Shown here: piece by piece, positions 11,836-20,667 of the stretch
Layout: each line of letters begins with the position of its first letter
How positions within the stretch are numbered: position 1 is the stretch's first letter
Source: Hyphomicrobiales bacterium
Lineage (GTDB): Bacteria; Pseudomonadota; Alphaproteobacteria; Rhizobiales; JAJFHB01
Direction: 5' to 3'
Assembly (NCBI GenBank): GCA_021775755.1
Contig: JAJFHE010000011.1
Coordinates: 1 to 40,570, forward strand
DNA: 40,570 bases
Notes under the pieces: model-generated
Seen by the model: only the letters and a program-made list of their open reading frames with translations
Databases searched by the model: none
Told to the model about the DNA's origin: nothing
Position numbers and translations under genes: made by a program

Positions 11836-12921
11836 TCAGCCGTCGCGGCTGGAAAGATTGCCTAGATCCAGGGGACGTCCAACGACGATTTCACCGGGAG
11901 CACCTATCGCACCGTGCAGCGTACCGTCAATGGAATAGTCCAGCGCACCGCCATCGCGCGCGATCAGCACAAGGCCGTCGCGGTTGGGCACGCGGTAGGA
12001 ATCGCCGCTTTGCAGCGTACGGGTGATCATGATCCGGCCCTCGGAATCCTCAACCCGGATCCACACCGACTTGTTGGCTTGCAGGATGAGACGCGAATCG
12101 CTGTTCTCCGAGCCGTAAGTCGTGCCGTCGGGACCAACCGCGGGACCCGTATCAACCGAAGGCGAAACCGCCTCGTCGACATGCTGGCGGATAAACTCCG
12201 TTAAACCATCGCCACTGCCGGGTGCCGGCGCCACGACGGGTGCCATATCTCCAGGCTGCAGACCATCGCTGCCGGGGCCGGGCACGACAACATCGTCGGC
12301 GAACCCTTCCTGGCGCACCCGCACCGTCGGCACCGCCTGGTCGAGCATTTCCGCAATCGCGTCCGCCGCCGGGTCGGCGTTGCCGGTGTGCCGGTCGACG
12401 GATCCGGTCTGCATGGTGTCGGGGGCGGTCCGTTCAACTGTCAATGTGGTGTGCGGCGCCGAACCGCCTTCCACTTCCGCCACCTGATCGCCGCCGGTAA
12501 GCACCGGCAGTGCGAACCAGACGAACCCGGCCGCCGCAACGCAGGCCGCCAGCCCCGCCGCCATCGTCATTGCCGAGGGGCCGCGGCGGCGCATTTCATC
12601 GGACGCACGCAGCAGCGCCGCGTAGTGATCGACAAGCGGGTCGGGATCGAGACCGAGGAACTCCGCATAAACGCGCACATATCCGAGCACATAGGAATGC
12701 GCCGGAAGCTCACTGAGCTTGCCGTGTTCCATTGCGTGCAGATATTTCGCGTTGATCTGTGTTTCCAGCGCCGCATCGGCCAGGCTCTTGCCCACCCGCT
12801 CGCGCTCGCGCTGCAGAAACCAGCCAGTTTCGCCGGCAGGATCGATATTGCCGTCGGGCTTCTGCCGAAATTCGGCAGGTCCGGCGCTTTCGATACTTGA
12901 TGGCCTCAAATGAAGGGGCAT
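11836..12921 (-). CDS. rodZ: RodZ-like cell-shape protein (HTH-TM-DUF4115)
   Basis: Bitopic inner-membrane protein of the RodZ type, which couples MreB filaments to the wall-elongation machinery. An N-terminal HTH_25 domain (about 33-100) contains RERERVGKSLADAALETQI. A membrane segment follows at about 119-140, then a Pro/Gly/Asp-rich periplasmic linker, and a C-terminal DUF4115 beta domain (about 270-345) beginning near ANKSVWIRVED. All RodZ parts are present at 361 residues. A pure DNA-binding regulator is less likely given the membrane segment and DUF4115. Upstream lie three GANTC sites. Confidence 0.88.
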   Translation of the reverse strand: MPLHLRPSSIESAGPAEFRQKPDGNIDPAGETGWFLQRERERVGKSLADAALETQINAKYLHAMEHGKLSELPAHSYVLGYVRVYAEFLGLDPDPLVDHYAALLRASDEMRRRGPSAMTMAAGLAACVAAAGFVWFALPVLTGGDQVAEVEGGSAPHTTLTVERTAPDTMQTGSVDRHTGNADPAADAIAEMLDQAVPTVRVRQEGFADDVVVPGPGSDGLQPGDMAPVVAPAPGSGDGLTEFIRQHVDEAVSPSVDTGPAVGPDGTTYGSENSDSRLILQANKSVWIRVEDSEGRIMITRTLQSGDSYRVPNRDGLVLIARDGGALDYSIDGTLHGAIGAPGEIVVGRPLDLGNLSSRDG

Positions 12922-12991
12922 CGGATGACAAAATCCTGAGTGGTTATACCGCCGCTGCGACTACTCATCCGCCACACGCCGCCCGGGAACC

Positions 12992-13025
12992 GACTCAACC
13001 AATCCCGTGCGATTCACAAAGAATC
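12992..13025. promoter_or_regulatory. Cluster of three GANTC methylation sites in front of rodZ
   Basis: GACTC (12992), GATTC (13011) and GAATC (13021) all match GANTC, the target of the alphaproteobacterial cell-cycle methylase CcrM. The last two also form the inverted repeat GATTC-N5-GAATC. They lie 70-105 bp upstream of the rodZ start, in a relatively AT-rich 165-bp gap. Regulation by methylation state is inferred; no CcrM gene is in the window. Confidence 0.45.
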
Positions 13026-13086
13026 AACCCTAATTATTAAGAAATAACTCACAATCTGGTATATCGGCAAGGCGCAAGGTCAAGAC

Positions 13087-15351
13087 CTAGACCGAAACGC
13101 TGTGGTCTTTGGCAAAATCGCTAAGCGCCAGACGCACACTGTGATCGGGCAGATCGAGCAGATTTTCCACAAACGGCTGAAGTTTCCCAAGGTCAAGTCC
13201 GAGCACCATTTCCTTGATCGGCCCAATCGCCGCCGGCGTCATGGAGATGGACCGGTAGCCTAACCCGAGCAATGCCATAGCCTCAAGCGGACGCCCCGCC
13301 ATCTCGCCGCACAGTGTCAGCGGCACATTGTGCTTTTCGGTTTCGCGCACGATCTGATGCAGCACCTTGAGCATTGCCGGGCTCAGTGGGTCATAGCGCC
13401 CGGCAAGACGGGGATGATCGCGGTCGCTCGCGAACAGGAACTGACATAGATCATTGGAGCCCACCGACACGAAGTCAGTCATCGGCAACAGGGCGGGAAG
13501 CTGCCAGATAAGCGCCGGCACCTCGATCATCGCACCCAGATGCACCCGCTCGGGCAATGTGTGCCCGCGATCCCTGAGATAGGCTTCCTGCTGTCGCACC
13601 AGGGCACGGGCACGCTCGAACTCGTGCACCTCCGATATCATTGGAAACATGAGCCGCAGATCGCGGCCGGCGGACGCCCGCAGCAATGCCCTTACCTGCA
13701 GCTTGAGCAGCGCCGGCCGGTCAAGCGCCATGCGAATGGCACGCCAGCCAAGAGCCGGGTTCTGCTCCTTCACCTGCGCCATGAACGGCAGCACCTTGTC
13801 GGCGCCGATGTCGAGCGAGCGGAACACTACGGGCCGCTCGCCGGCCTCGTTCAGGATGGCGTTGTAATACTCCGTCTGGGCATCGAGGCGCGGAAAGGCC
13901 GACGCGATCATGAACCGCAACTCGGTGCGGAACAGGCCGACGCCGGCGGCGCCTGATTCTTCAAGATGCGGCAGGTCGACCGGCAGGCCGGCATTGATGA
14001 GCAGTGAAATTTCCGTGCCGTCACCGGTCACCGCCGGCGTATCGCGCAGCTTGTGGTAGCGCTCCTGGCGCTTGGCCTTGAACCGCGCCATTTCCGCATA
14101 GGCTTTTTCAATGTCCGACGTCGGCCGCAGATAAACCGCACCGGTATCGCCATCGGCAATGATCGGATCGCCCGGTTCGACTTCTTCGATGATTTCCTCA
14201 ACGAGCCCGACCATGGGAATGCGCAAGGCGCGCGCCACGATCGCCACGTGACTGTTCTGACTGCCCTCCTCAAGCACCAGGCCGCGCACCAGGCTGCGGT
14301 CGTAGTCGAGCAGTTCAGCCGGCCCCATGTTGCGGGCGATGAGTATGGCGTCTTTCGGCAGTTCGCCGGCAGCTGCGGTATCGGCCTGACCGGTCAGGAT
14401 GCGCAGCAACCGGTGCGCAAGATCGTCAAGATCGTGCAGTCGCTCGCGCAGATAGGGGTCGTCCATGCGCATCATTCGGGCATGGTTTTCATTCTGCACG
14501 CGCTCGACCGCGGCCTCCGCTGTCAGACCACTGGCGACGGCTTCGTGCATCTTTGCAGCCCAGCCGCGATCGCGTGCGAACATGCGGTAGGCATCGAGCA
14601 CATCGCGATGCTCGCCGCCACGCGCCACATCGGCACGCGACATCATGCGGTCGACGGATTTCTGCAGCGTATCGAGCCCGTCTTCGAGACGCAGGCGCTC
14701 ACGCGCGCCGTCTTCTGCTATCGGATTGCCTATTTCGATGCGCGGCTCATGCAGAACCACATGGCCAAGCGCGATGCCCTCCGCAAGCGCCAGCCCCTCC
14801 ATATGAAGCGTTGCCGCATCGGTCGCCCGCGGCACGCTCGTGGCCAGCGTTTCATCGAGATCGCCCGACGCGGCGATCTCGGCGAGCACCATGGACGTGG
14901 TCTGCAGCGCTTCGAGCTCTTCTTCGGAGTAGTGGCGCTGGGCGCGGTTCTGCACAACCAGAACACCGAGCGCGTGGCCCGACCGCAGGATCGGCACACC
15001 GAGGAAGGACTGATAGGCCTCTTCGCCGGTTTCCGGGCGGTAGGCGAACTGCGGGTGGGTCTGCGCCTCTTTCAGGTTGAGCGGGCGTGCCTCGCGCGCA
15101 ATCGTGCCGACAAGGCCTTCGCCGACCCGCAGCCGCGTCTTGTGGACGGCATCGGGGTTAAGACCTTCGGTGGCAAACAGTTCAAGCAGGCCGCCGGGGC
15201 GCAGGAGGTAGATCGAGCAGACTTCCGCAACCATGTTGGCGGCAATCAGCACAACAATGCGGTCGAGACGTTTCTGCGCGGTTTCCGGCTCCGCCATGAC
15301 CTCGCGGAGCTGTCTCAGGAGAACCCGCGGACCAACGGCGGAATGCGGCAT
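13087..15351 (-). CDS. ptsP: PtsP, GAF-domain enzyme I of the nitrogen phosphotransferase system
   Basis: EI-Ntr takes phosphate from PEP and passes it to the NPr/EIIA-Ntr regulatory chain, linked to nitrogen and potassium control. An N-terminal GAF sensor domain (about 20-165) binds glutamine or 2-oxoglutarate in studied members. The PEP-utiliser N-domain, the mobile phosphohistidine domain with H368 in NSHVAIVARAL, and the TIM-barrel PEP-binding domain follow. The barrel has GSNDLCQF and active C681 in LCGEMAGRP. At 754 residues it is full length. GGGGAG about 10 nt upstream supports the start. It is 84 bp downstream of lysC. Confidence 0.96.
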   Translation of the reverse strand: MPHSAVGPRVLLRQLREVMAEPETAQKRLDRIVVLIAANMVAEVCSIYLLRPGGLLELFATEGLNPDAVHKTRLRVGEGLVGTIAREARPLNLKEAQTHPQFAYRPETGEEAYQSFLGVPILRSGHALGVLVVQNRAQRHYSEEELEALQTTSMVLAEIAASGDLDETLATSVPRATDAATLHMEGLALAEGIALGHVVLHEPRIEIGNPIAEDGARERLRLEDGLDTLQKSVDRMMSRADVARGGEHRDVLDAYRMFARDRGWAAKMHEAVASGLTAEAAVERVQNENHARMMRMDDPYLRERLHDLDDLAHRLLRILTGQADTAAAGELPKDAILIARNMGPAELLDYDRSLVRGLVLEEGSQNSHVAIVARALRIPMVGLVEEIIEEVEPGDPIIADGDTGAVYLRPTSDIEKAYAEMARFKAKRQERYHKLRDTPAVTGDGTEISLLINAGLPVDLPHLEESGAAGVGLFRTELRFMIASAFPRLDAQTEYYNAILNEAGERPVVFRSLDIGADKVLPFMAQVKEQNPALGWRAIRMALDRPALLKLQVRALLRASAGRDLRLMFPMISEVHEFERARALVRQQEAYLRDRGHTLPERVHLGAMIEVPALIWQLPALLPMTDFVSVGSNDLCQFLFASDRDHPRLAGRYDPLSPAMLKVLHQIVRETEKHNVPLTLCGEMAGRPLEAMALLGLGYRSISMTPAAIGPIKEMVLGLDLGKLQPFVENLLDLPDHSVRLALSDFAKDHSVSV

Positions 15352-15435
15352 CAGCCCGTGTCTCCCCTCGATACACAGGTGGTTCGCCAGACTGTTTGAC
15401 TGCGCGTGGTCATCACGGGATCACGTTCGGTTTGG

Positions 15436-16689
15436 TTACTCGGAGTCGAGATCGTACGCCGTATGCAGCGCCCGTACGGCCAGTTCCGTATAAGCCGCAT
15501 CGATAAGAATGGAGATCTTGATCTCCGAAGTGGTGATCGCCTGGATGTTGATCCCCTTGTCGGCAAGCACCTGGAACATTTTCGCGGCAACGCCGGCATG
15601 ACTACGCATACCGATACCGATGACGGAGACCTTTACCACATCCGTCGATCCGACAAGATCCTGATAACCGATCTCGCTGCCCGCGTCACGAATCACGTCC
15701 ATCGCCCGCGACAGGTCGTCATGGGTGACGGTGAATGTCAGGTCGGTGGTTTCGCCGTCTTCCGACACGTTCTGAACGATCATGTCGACATTGATGGCGT
15801 TTTCCGAAAGCGGTCCGAAGATACGCGCCGCCACACCGGGCTTGTCCTCGACGCGGACCAAAGTAACTTTCGCCTCGTCCTTGGAATAGGCAATTCCGCT
15901 GACAACCTGCTGTTCCACAATATCTTCCTCGCCACATACAAGCGTGCCCGGACCGAACCCATGGTCCTGGGGATCGAAGGGCCCGCCGGGGGGATCAAAA
16001 CTTGAGCGCACCTGCAGCGGGACGCGATTGATCATCGCCATCTCAACCGAGCGCGTCTGCAGCACCTTTGCCCCCAACGATGCCATTTCCAGCATTTCCT
16101 CATAGGAAATGCGTGCAAGCTTTCTCGCTTTTGTAACAATTCGCGGATCGGTCGTATAGACGCCGTCCACGTCCGTATAGATGTCGCAGCGGGCCGCAAG
16201 CGCCGCGGCCAGCGCGACGGCGGACGTATCGGAGCCACCGCGTCCGAGTGTGGTTATCCTGTTGTCGGGAGCAATGCCCTGAAATCCGGCGACAACCGCC
16301 ACCTGCCCGTCGTCCATACGCCGTTTGAGATCCTCCACATCGATGCCTTCGATGCGGGCCGAGCCGTGCACATCGTCGGTGCGCACCGGAATCTGCCAGC
16401 CGAGCCAGGACCGCGCCGCAATGCCCATGCCCTGGAGTGTGATCGCCAGCAGGCCGCTGGTAATCTGCTCACCGGCGGACACCACTGAATCATATTCGCG
16501 CGCGTCATGCAGCGCTGCCGCCTCGCGCGTCCAGCGCACCAGCTGATCGGTCGTTCCCGCCATGGCGGAAACCACGACGGCCACCTGATTGCCGGCCTCA
16601 ACCTCGCGCTGAACATGGCTCGCAACGTTGCGGATCCTTTCAAGGTCCGCAACGGACGTTCCGCCGAATTTCATTACCAGTCGGGACAT
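15436..16689 (-). CDS. lysC: Aspartate kinase
   Basis: Phosphorylates aspartate, the first step to lysine, threonine, methionine and diaminopimelate (for peptidoglycan). The amino-acid kinase domain begins KFGGTSVADLERI and contains GRGGSDTSAVALAAAL and TDVDGVYTTDP. Two C-terminal ACT domains (about 270-410) usually mediate feedback control by lysine and/or threonine. The 417 residues match the monofunctional class. It is divergent from ubiG with a 166-bp gap that should hold both promoters. Confidence 0.97.
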   Translation of the reverse strand: MSRLVMKFGGTSVADLERIRNVASHVQREVEAGNQVAVVVSAMAGTTDQLVRWTREAAALHDAREYDSVVSAGEQITSGLLAITLQGMGIAARSWLGWQIPVRTDDVHGSARIEGIDVEDLKRRMDDGQVAVVAGFQGIAPDNRITTLGRGGSDTSAVALAAALAARCDIYTDVDGVYTTDPRIVTKARKLARISYEEMLEMASLGAKVLQTRSVEMAMINRVPLQVRSSFDPPGGPFDPQDHGFGPGTLVCGEEDIVEQQVVSGIAYSKDEAKVTLVRVEDKPGVAARIFGPLSENAINVDMIVQNVSEDGETTDLTFTVTHDDLSRAMDVIRDAGSEIGYQDLVGSTDVVKVSVIGIGMRSHAGVAAKMFQVLADKGINIQAITTSEIKISILIDAAYTELAVRALHTAYDLDSE

Positions 16690-16855
16690 GGCCCAGTTTC
16701 CGCCTCAGCCCCCCGTTTCCGGCGGGATCAATCGCTATACGTGGCTTCTCATACTCTGCGCCCGGAGGCGATGCAACATGATGCGCGGTGCGACTTGACA
16801 ATACCGCCGCGCCAAGCCCATCAACGAAGGTCAGAGATCAGTCAGGACGTGGCTC

Positions 16856-17614
16856 ATGAGTAAACCGGCGCCCGCACAGAGCAGCATCATCGACTCAGAA
16901 GTGGAAAAATTTTCCGCCCTTGCCGCGCAGTGGTGGGACCCGGACGGCAAGTTTCATACGCTCCACAAATTCAACCCCGTGCGGCTCGGTTATATCCGCG
17001 AGCGTGCCTCGGCTCATTTCAATATCGCGCCCGATGCCGCGAAACCTTTTTCGGACCTGCGTGTTCTCGACATTGGTTGTGGCGGCGGCCTTTTGTGTGA
17101 GCCTATGACGCGACTTGGCGCGGACGTCGTTGGCGCCGATGCGTCGGAGCGCAATATCGGCACCGCCCGGGCACATGCCGACGCCCTTGGCCTTGCCATC
17201 GACTACCGTGCAACGACGGCGGAAGAGCTTGCAGCGGCGGGCGAAGAGTTCGACATCGTGCTCAACATGGAAGTTGTGGAACACGTGGCTGACGTCAGCG
17301 CCTTCATCGGCTCGTGCGCCGCCATGGTGCGGCCGGGCGGTCTGATGTTCGTGGCAACTCTCAACCGCACGCTCAAATCCTTCGCCCTTGCAATCGTCGG
17401 GGCGGAATATGTGCTTGGCTGGCTGCCGCGCGGCACCCACAACTGGGAACAGTTCGTGACGCCCGGGGAACTTTCACGTGCCCTGCGCGATGCCGGCCTC
17501 GATGTGCAGGACACGTCGGGGGTGCGCTACAATCCCCTCGCCGATGCCTGGCAGCGCACCGGCGATACCGGCGTCAACTACCTGATGCTGGGTGCGAGGC
17601 CGGCGCAACATTGA
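16856..17614 (+). CDS. ubiG: Bifunctional 3-demethylubiquinol / polyprenyl-dihydroxybenzoate O-methyltransferase UbiG
   Basis: Performs both O-methylations of ubiquinone biosynthesis with SAM, at the inner face of the cytoplasmic membrane. The protein (252 residues) begins with the UbiG signature [20 protein letters not shown] motif I is LDIGCGGG at about 71-78, and there is the characteristic [13 protein letters not shown] about 9 nt before the ATG supports the start. It ends 8 bp from the converging aminotransferase gene. TTGACA at 16795-16800 is a possible -35, without a good -10. Confidence 0.97.
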   Translation: MSKPAPAQSSIIDSEVEKFSALAAQWWDPDGKFHTLHKFNPVRLGYIRERASAHFNIAPDAAKPFSDLRVLDIGCGGGLLCEPMTRLGADVVGADASERNIGTARAHADALGLAIDYRATTAEELAAAGEEFDIVLNMEVVEHVADVSAFIGSCAAMVRPGGLMFVATLNRTLKSFALAIVGAEYVLGWLPRGTHNWEQFVTPGELSRALRDAGLDVQDTSGVRYNPLADAWQRTGDTGVNYLMLGARPAQH

Positions 17615-17622
17615 GGCCGCGA

Positions 17623-18954
17623 TCAGCTCGCTTCGTCGAGGACATCCCCGTGCTGATCAAGGAATGTTTCGAACGCCGCACAATAAAGATCGAAATCGTC
17701 ATCGCTGAGCGCCAGTGAGAGCGCCATATAACCCCGCGCGGCGAGGTAAATCCCGCGCTCCATCATCTCCATGTGAAACAGCAACCGCGCGGGCAGGCGC
17801 GTATGAGCGGTATCCTGCGGTTTGGTGATCGCGCTGCGCTGGAAATGAATCGCGAGCAACGAACCATACCCCAGGACCTGCGCACAGGCGCCTCGCGCCT
17901 CGATGATCGCGTTGAGCCTCTCGCGGAAACCGTTGCCGCGATCGCGCATGTCGGCGGCGGCTTGCGGCGTAAACACCTGGCTCAGCCCCGCGACGCCGGC
18001 CGCCATGGAGAGGACGTTATTGTTGAAGGTGCCCGCATGCGGCAGGGCATCCGCACGTCTTGGGTCGAACCGGGACATGATGACTTCGCTTCCGCCAAAC
18101 GCGCCGAAGGTCAGCCCGCCGCCGATATATTTGCCAAGCGTTGTCATATCGGGCGTCACGCCGATTTCGCCCTGATATCCCGATGGCCCAAGCCGTGATG
18201 TCATTACTTCATCGAAAATGAGCACGGCACCGCATTGATCGGCAAGCGCACGCAAGCCCGAGAGGAAGTCGCGCGTCCCCGGGATGCAGCCTCCGCCGCC
18301 CGCCATCGGCTCGACCAGAATTGCCGCGATCTGGTCCTCGCAGCCGCTCACTGCCGTGCGTGTCGCCTCCAGATCGTTGTAGGTACCATAGACGAAATCG
18401 AAGGGCGCGTTGATGCGCGCCGCGTAGGGTGCCATGTACAAAACGCCGCCGTGATAGGCGCTTTCAAAAACCAGTATCTTGTCGCGGCCGGTATGCGCCC
18501 GCGCCGCGCCGAGCGCCATCATGTTGGCTTCGGTCCCGGAATTCGTGAACCGCACGCGGTCAAGCGAGGGAAACCGAGCACACAGCAGCCGTGCCAGTTC
18601 GATTTCGTCGACATTGGGACCGCCGAACACGATACCGTTGTCGAGCGCGGCGCGCACCGCATCGAGAATTACCGGCTCTGAATGCCCGTAAAGACCGGCG
18701 GAATATTCGCCCAAAAAGTCGACATACTCATGCCCGTCCGCATCCTTGATGCGCGCGCCGCTGGCACTGGCTATGCGCAGCGGATAGGGGTTGAAGTGAA
18801 TAACGGTCCGGGTGTTGCCGCCGGGCAGATGGCCGCACGCTTCTTCGAAATGCGCAAGGCTCTGAGGCGTACGCTCCCGGTAGCGGTTTTCCGCATCCTC
18901 GCGTGCACGGTCGAGCAGGTCGTTGGCGCCTTGCGGCTCGGCTTTGGCATCCAT
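17623..18954 (-). CDS. Class III PLP-dependent aminotransferase, glutamate-1-semialdehyde-aminomutase-like
   Basis: A 443-residue fold-type I PLP enzyme. Visible elements are LPGGNTRTVIHFNPYP near the N-terminus, the phosphate-binding stretch NSGTEANMMALGAAR, FDEVMTS with the PLP-nitrogen Asp, and the Schiff-base lysine K275 in TTLGKYIGGGL. Overall it resembles HemL, but the N-terminal sequence and its place outside any haem cluster suggest a paralog acting on an unknown amino donor. The substrate cannot be read. GGAG about 7 nt upstream supports the start. It splits ubiG from the DUF1178 cluster and is separated from the DUF1178 stop by 34 bp on the same strand. Confidence 0.85.
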   Translation of the reverse strand: MDAKAEPQGANDLLDRAREDAENRYRERTPQSLAHFEEACGHLPGGNTRTVIHFNPYPLRIASASGARIKDADGHEYVDFLGEYSAGLYGHSEPVILDAVRAALDNGIVFGGPNVDEIELARLLCARFPSLDRVRFTNSGTEANMMALGAARAHTGRDKILVFESAYHGGVLYMAPYAARINAPFDFVYGTYNDLEATRTAVSGCEDQIAAILVEPMAGGGGCIPGTRDFLSGLRALADQCGAVLIFDEVMTSRLGPSGYQGEIGVTPDMTTLGKYIGGGLTFGAFGGSEVIMSRFDPRRADALPHAGTFNNNVLSMAAGVAGLSQVFTPQAAADMRDRGNGFRERLNAIIEARGACAQVLGYGSLLAIHFQRSAITKPQDTAHTRLPARLLFHMEMMERGIYLAARGYMALSLALSDDDFDLYCAAFETFLDQHGDVLDEAS

Positions 18955-18988
18955 CGCGGATCTCCCAACTCAGTTTGAACCCCTGAAA

Positions 18989-19429
18989 TCAGTTCTGATC
19001 TTCCGGCAGCACCGGGAGCGGCAGAACGTCAATTCCCTCCTCGCGCAGTTCGCGGGCGTCTTCTACCGACGCCTCACCGTAAATGCCGCGCTTTTCACCG
19101 TCGTCATAGTGGATGCGGCGCGCTTCCTCGGTGAACTTCTCGCCGACATATTCGGAATTTTCACGAAGATGCGTGCGCAATTTGCGGATCTGGTCGACGA
19201 GCTCGCGGGCGGCCGGATCGGGCGTCGCGGCCACCTGAGCGGGAGCGTCGTCACGCTTGTTCGATTTTGCCGGTACGGCAGGCGCCATGAGCCCCTTGGT
19301 GACGGTGTTCGAGCCACAATAGGGACATTCGAGAACACCGGCTTCGGCCTGCTCGTCAAACGCCTGGCCGTTACGGAACCAGCCTTCGAACTCATGGCCG
19401 TCATCGCAGCACAGGTTGAAGCTGATCAT
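18989..19429 (-). CDS. DUF1178 family zinc-ribbon-like protein
   Basis: A 146-residue protein of unknown function matching DUF1178. The start MISFNLCCDDGHEFEGWF and the pair CPYCG at about 36-40 suggest a small zinc-binding module, followed by a helical C-terminal half. Its ATG overlaps the stop of the nitrilase gene (ATGA), implying translational coupling in the comF-grx-nitrilase-DUF1178 operon. A regulatory or chaperone-like role would be a guess. Confidence 0.87.
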   Translation of the reverse strand: MISFNLCCDDGHEFEGWFRNGQAFDEQAEAGVLECPYCGSNTVTKGLMAPAVPAKSNKRDDAPAQVAATPDPAARELVDQIRKLRTHLRENSEYVGEKFTEEARRIHYDDGEKRGIYGEASVEDARELREEGIDVLPLPVLPEDQN

Positions 19430-20283
19430 GACGCGAGTTTCCGATCATGCGTTGCCGCCGGTGCGTGCACGATGGAAAACTCCCTGTCATGCATCAGCGC
19501 CGGGATGCGGTTGCGCGCGTTTTTAACCCTTTCCGCGTCGATGTCAGCAAAAATTACGCCCTCACCGTCTGGCGCCTCGGCGATCACTTCGCCCCACGGA
19601 TCGACAATCAGGCTGTGGCCATAGGTCTTGCGCCCCGACTCATGCTCTCCATGATGCGCTGGCGCGAACACATAACAGCCGTTCTCAATGGCGCGCGCGC
19701 GCAAGAGTACATGCCAGTGCGCCTTACCTGTCGGCACCGTAAACGCCGACGGCACGGTGATGAAATCGGCGCCGGCCCGCGCGAGCGCCCGGTAGAGGCC
19801 CGGGAAACGCACATCGTAGCACACCGTCATGCCGAGCCGGCCCCAGGGCAGGTCCGCCACCACGGCCTGAGTGCCGGCCTCATAGCGGTTGGATTCGCGG
19901 TAACTTTCGCCACCCTCAAGCGACACATCGAACATAGGGATCTTGTCGAACCGCGCCGCGATCGAACCGTCAGGCGCGAGCAGAAACGACCGGTTGGCAA
20001 GACGATCTTCGCCAACACGGATTGCCAGCGACCCGATCAGGATCCACTTGCCAAGGCGTGCCGCGAGAGAACGGAAGGCCGGCAGGGCCTTATCGTCCGC
20101 TTCCTCGAAAGTGTTCGCCAGCAAAACGCGCCCGCTGCTCTCGATAAGGCCTGTCATTTCCGGCGTCATAATCAGATCCGCGCCGCCTTCGGCCGCCTCT
20201 CCGATCAGGCGCGACACCGTGACGACATTCGCGTCGACGTGACGTCCGGCACAGAACTGGATACAAGCGGCGCGAAACGGCAT
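19426..20283 (-). CDS. Carbon-nitrogen hydrolase, Nit1/omega-amidase-like
   Basis: Nitrilase-superfamily hydrolase of 285 residues with the Glu-Lys-Cys triad: Glu in MTPEMTG, Lys in RFDKIPMFDV and nucleophilic Cys in MTVCYDVRFPGLYR. The Nit1/Nit2 branch hydrolyses deaminated glutathione or 2-oxoglutaramate, which fits the glutaredoxin gene directly upstream, but the substrate is inferred. The ATG at 20283 is chosen because GAGGAG lies 5 nt upstream. It shares one base with the glutaredoxin stop (TGATG). A TTG one codon earlier is less likely. The 3' end overlaps the DUF1178 start by 4 nt. Confidence 0.92.
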   Translation of the reverse strand: MPFRAACIQFCAGRHVDANVVTVSRLIGEAAEGGADLIMTPEMTGLIESSGRVLLANTFEEADDKALPAFRSLAARLGKWILIGSLAIRVGEDRLANRSFLLAPDGSIAARFDKIPMFDVSLEGGESYRESNRYEAGTQAVVADLPWGRLGMTVCYDVRFPGLYRALARAGADFITVPSAFTVPTGKAHWHVLLRARAIENGCYVFAPAHHGEHESGRKTYGHSLIVDPWGEVIAEAPDGEGVIFADIDAERVKNARNRIPALMHDREFSIVHAPAATHDRKLAS

Positions 20284-20555
20284 CAAATCTCCTCTGCAGC
20301 TTCACCAAGCAGTTCATCGAGCTCACCGCGCTGCTCAAGACCATAGAGCTCATCGCATCCGCCGACATGGCGCTCGCCGATAAAGATCTGCGGCACCGTG
20401 TGGCTGCCGCCGGCGCGCGCCATCATATCACGACGGGTGGCGGGATCGAATGTAACATCGATTTCGTCGTAAGCGGCGCGCTTGTCATTGAGCAGCCGCT
20501 TGGCGGCAAAACAATAGGGGCAGAGTTTGGTCGTATAGATGGTGATGTCGTTCAT
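20283..20555 (-). CDS. grxC: Glutaredoxin 3, dithiol type
   Basis: Small glutathione-dependent thiol-disulfide oxidoreductase of 90 residues with the dithiol active site CPYC at about 12-15 and the cis-proline motif TVPQIFIG. The GG pair in HVGGCDEL helps bind glutathione. The frame extends to 20624, but the ATG at 20555 gives the normal family N-terminus (MNDITIYTTKLCPYC). It lies 112 bp downstream of comF and is joined by a TGATG overlap to the nitrilase gene. Confidence 0.95.
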   Translation of the reverse strand: MNDITIYTTKLCPYCFAAKRLLNDKRAAYDEIDVTFDPATRRDMMARAGGSHTVPQIFIGERHVGGCDELYGLEQRGELDELLGEAAEEI

Positions 20556-20667
20556 GGTCGGCCGATGTCCGGTTGATTGTCTTTGCTGCGCTGCGATTAT
20601 CAGATTTGCGTGGCGCGCGGACAATCATCTTTTTGTCATCGCAATGGCGTGCCTGCCGCGACAGTTC

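Noticed and set aside
14053-15399. A 448-codon open frame antisense to ptsP
   Set aside because: Shadow of ptsP, with no recognisable domain and biased composition.
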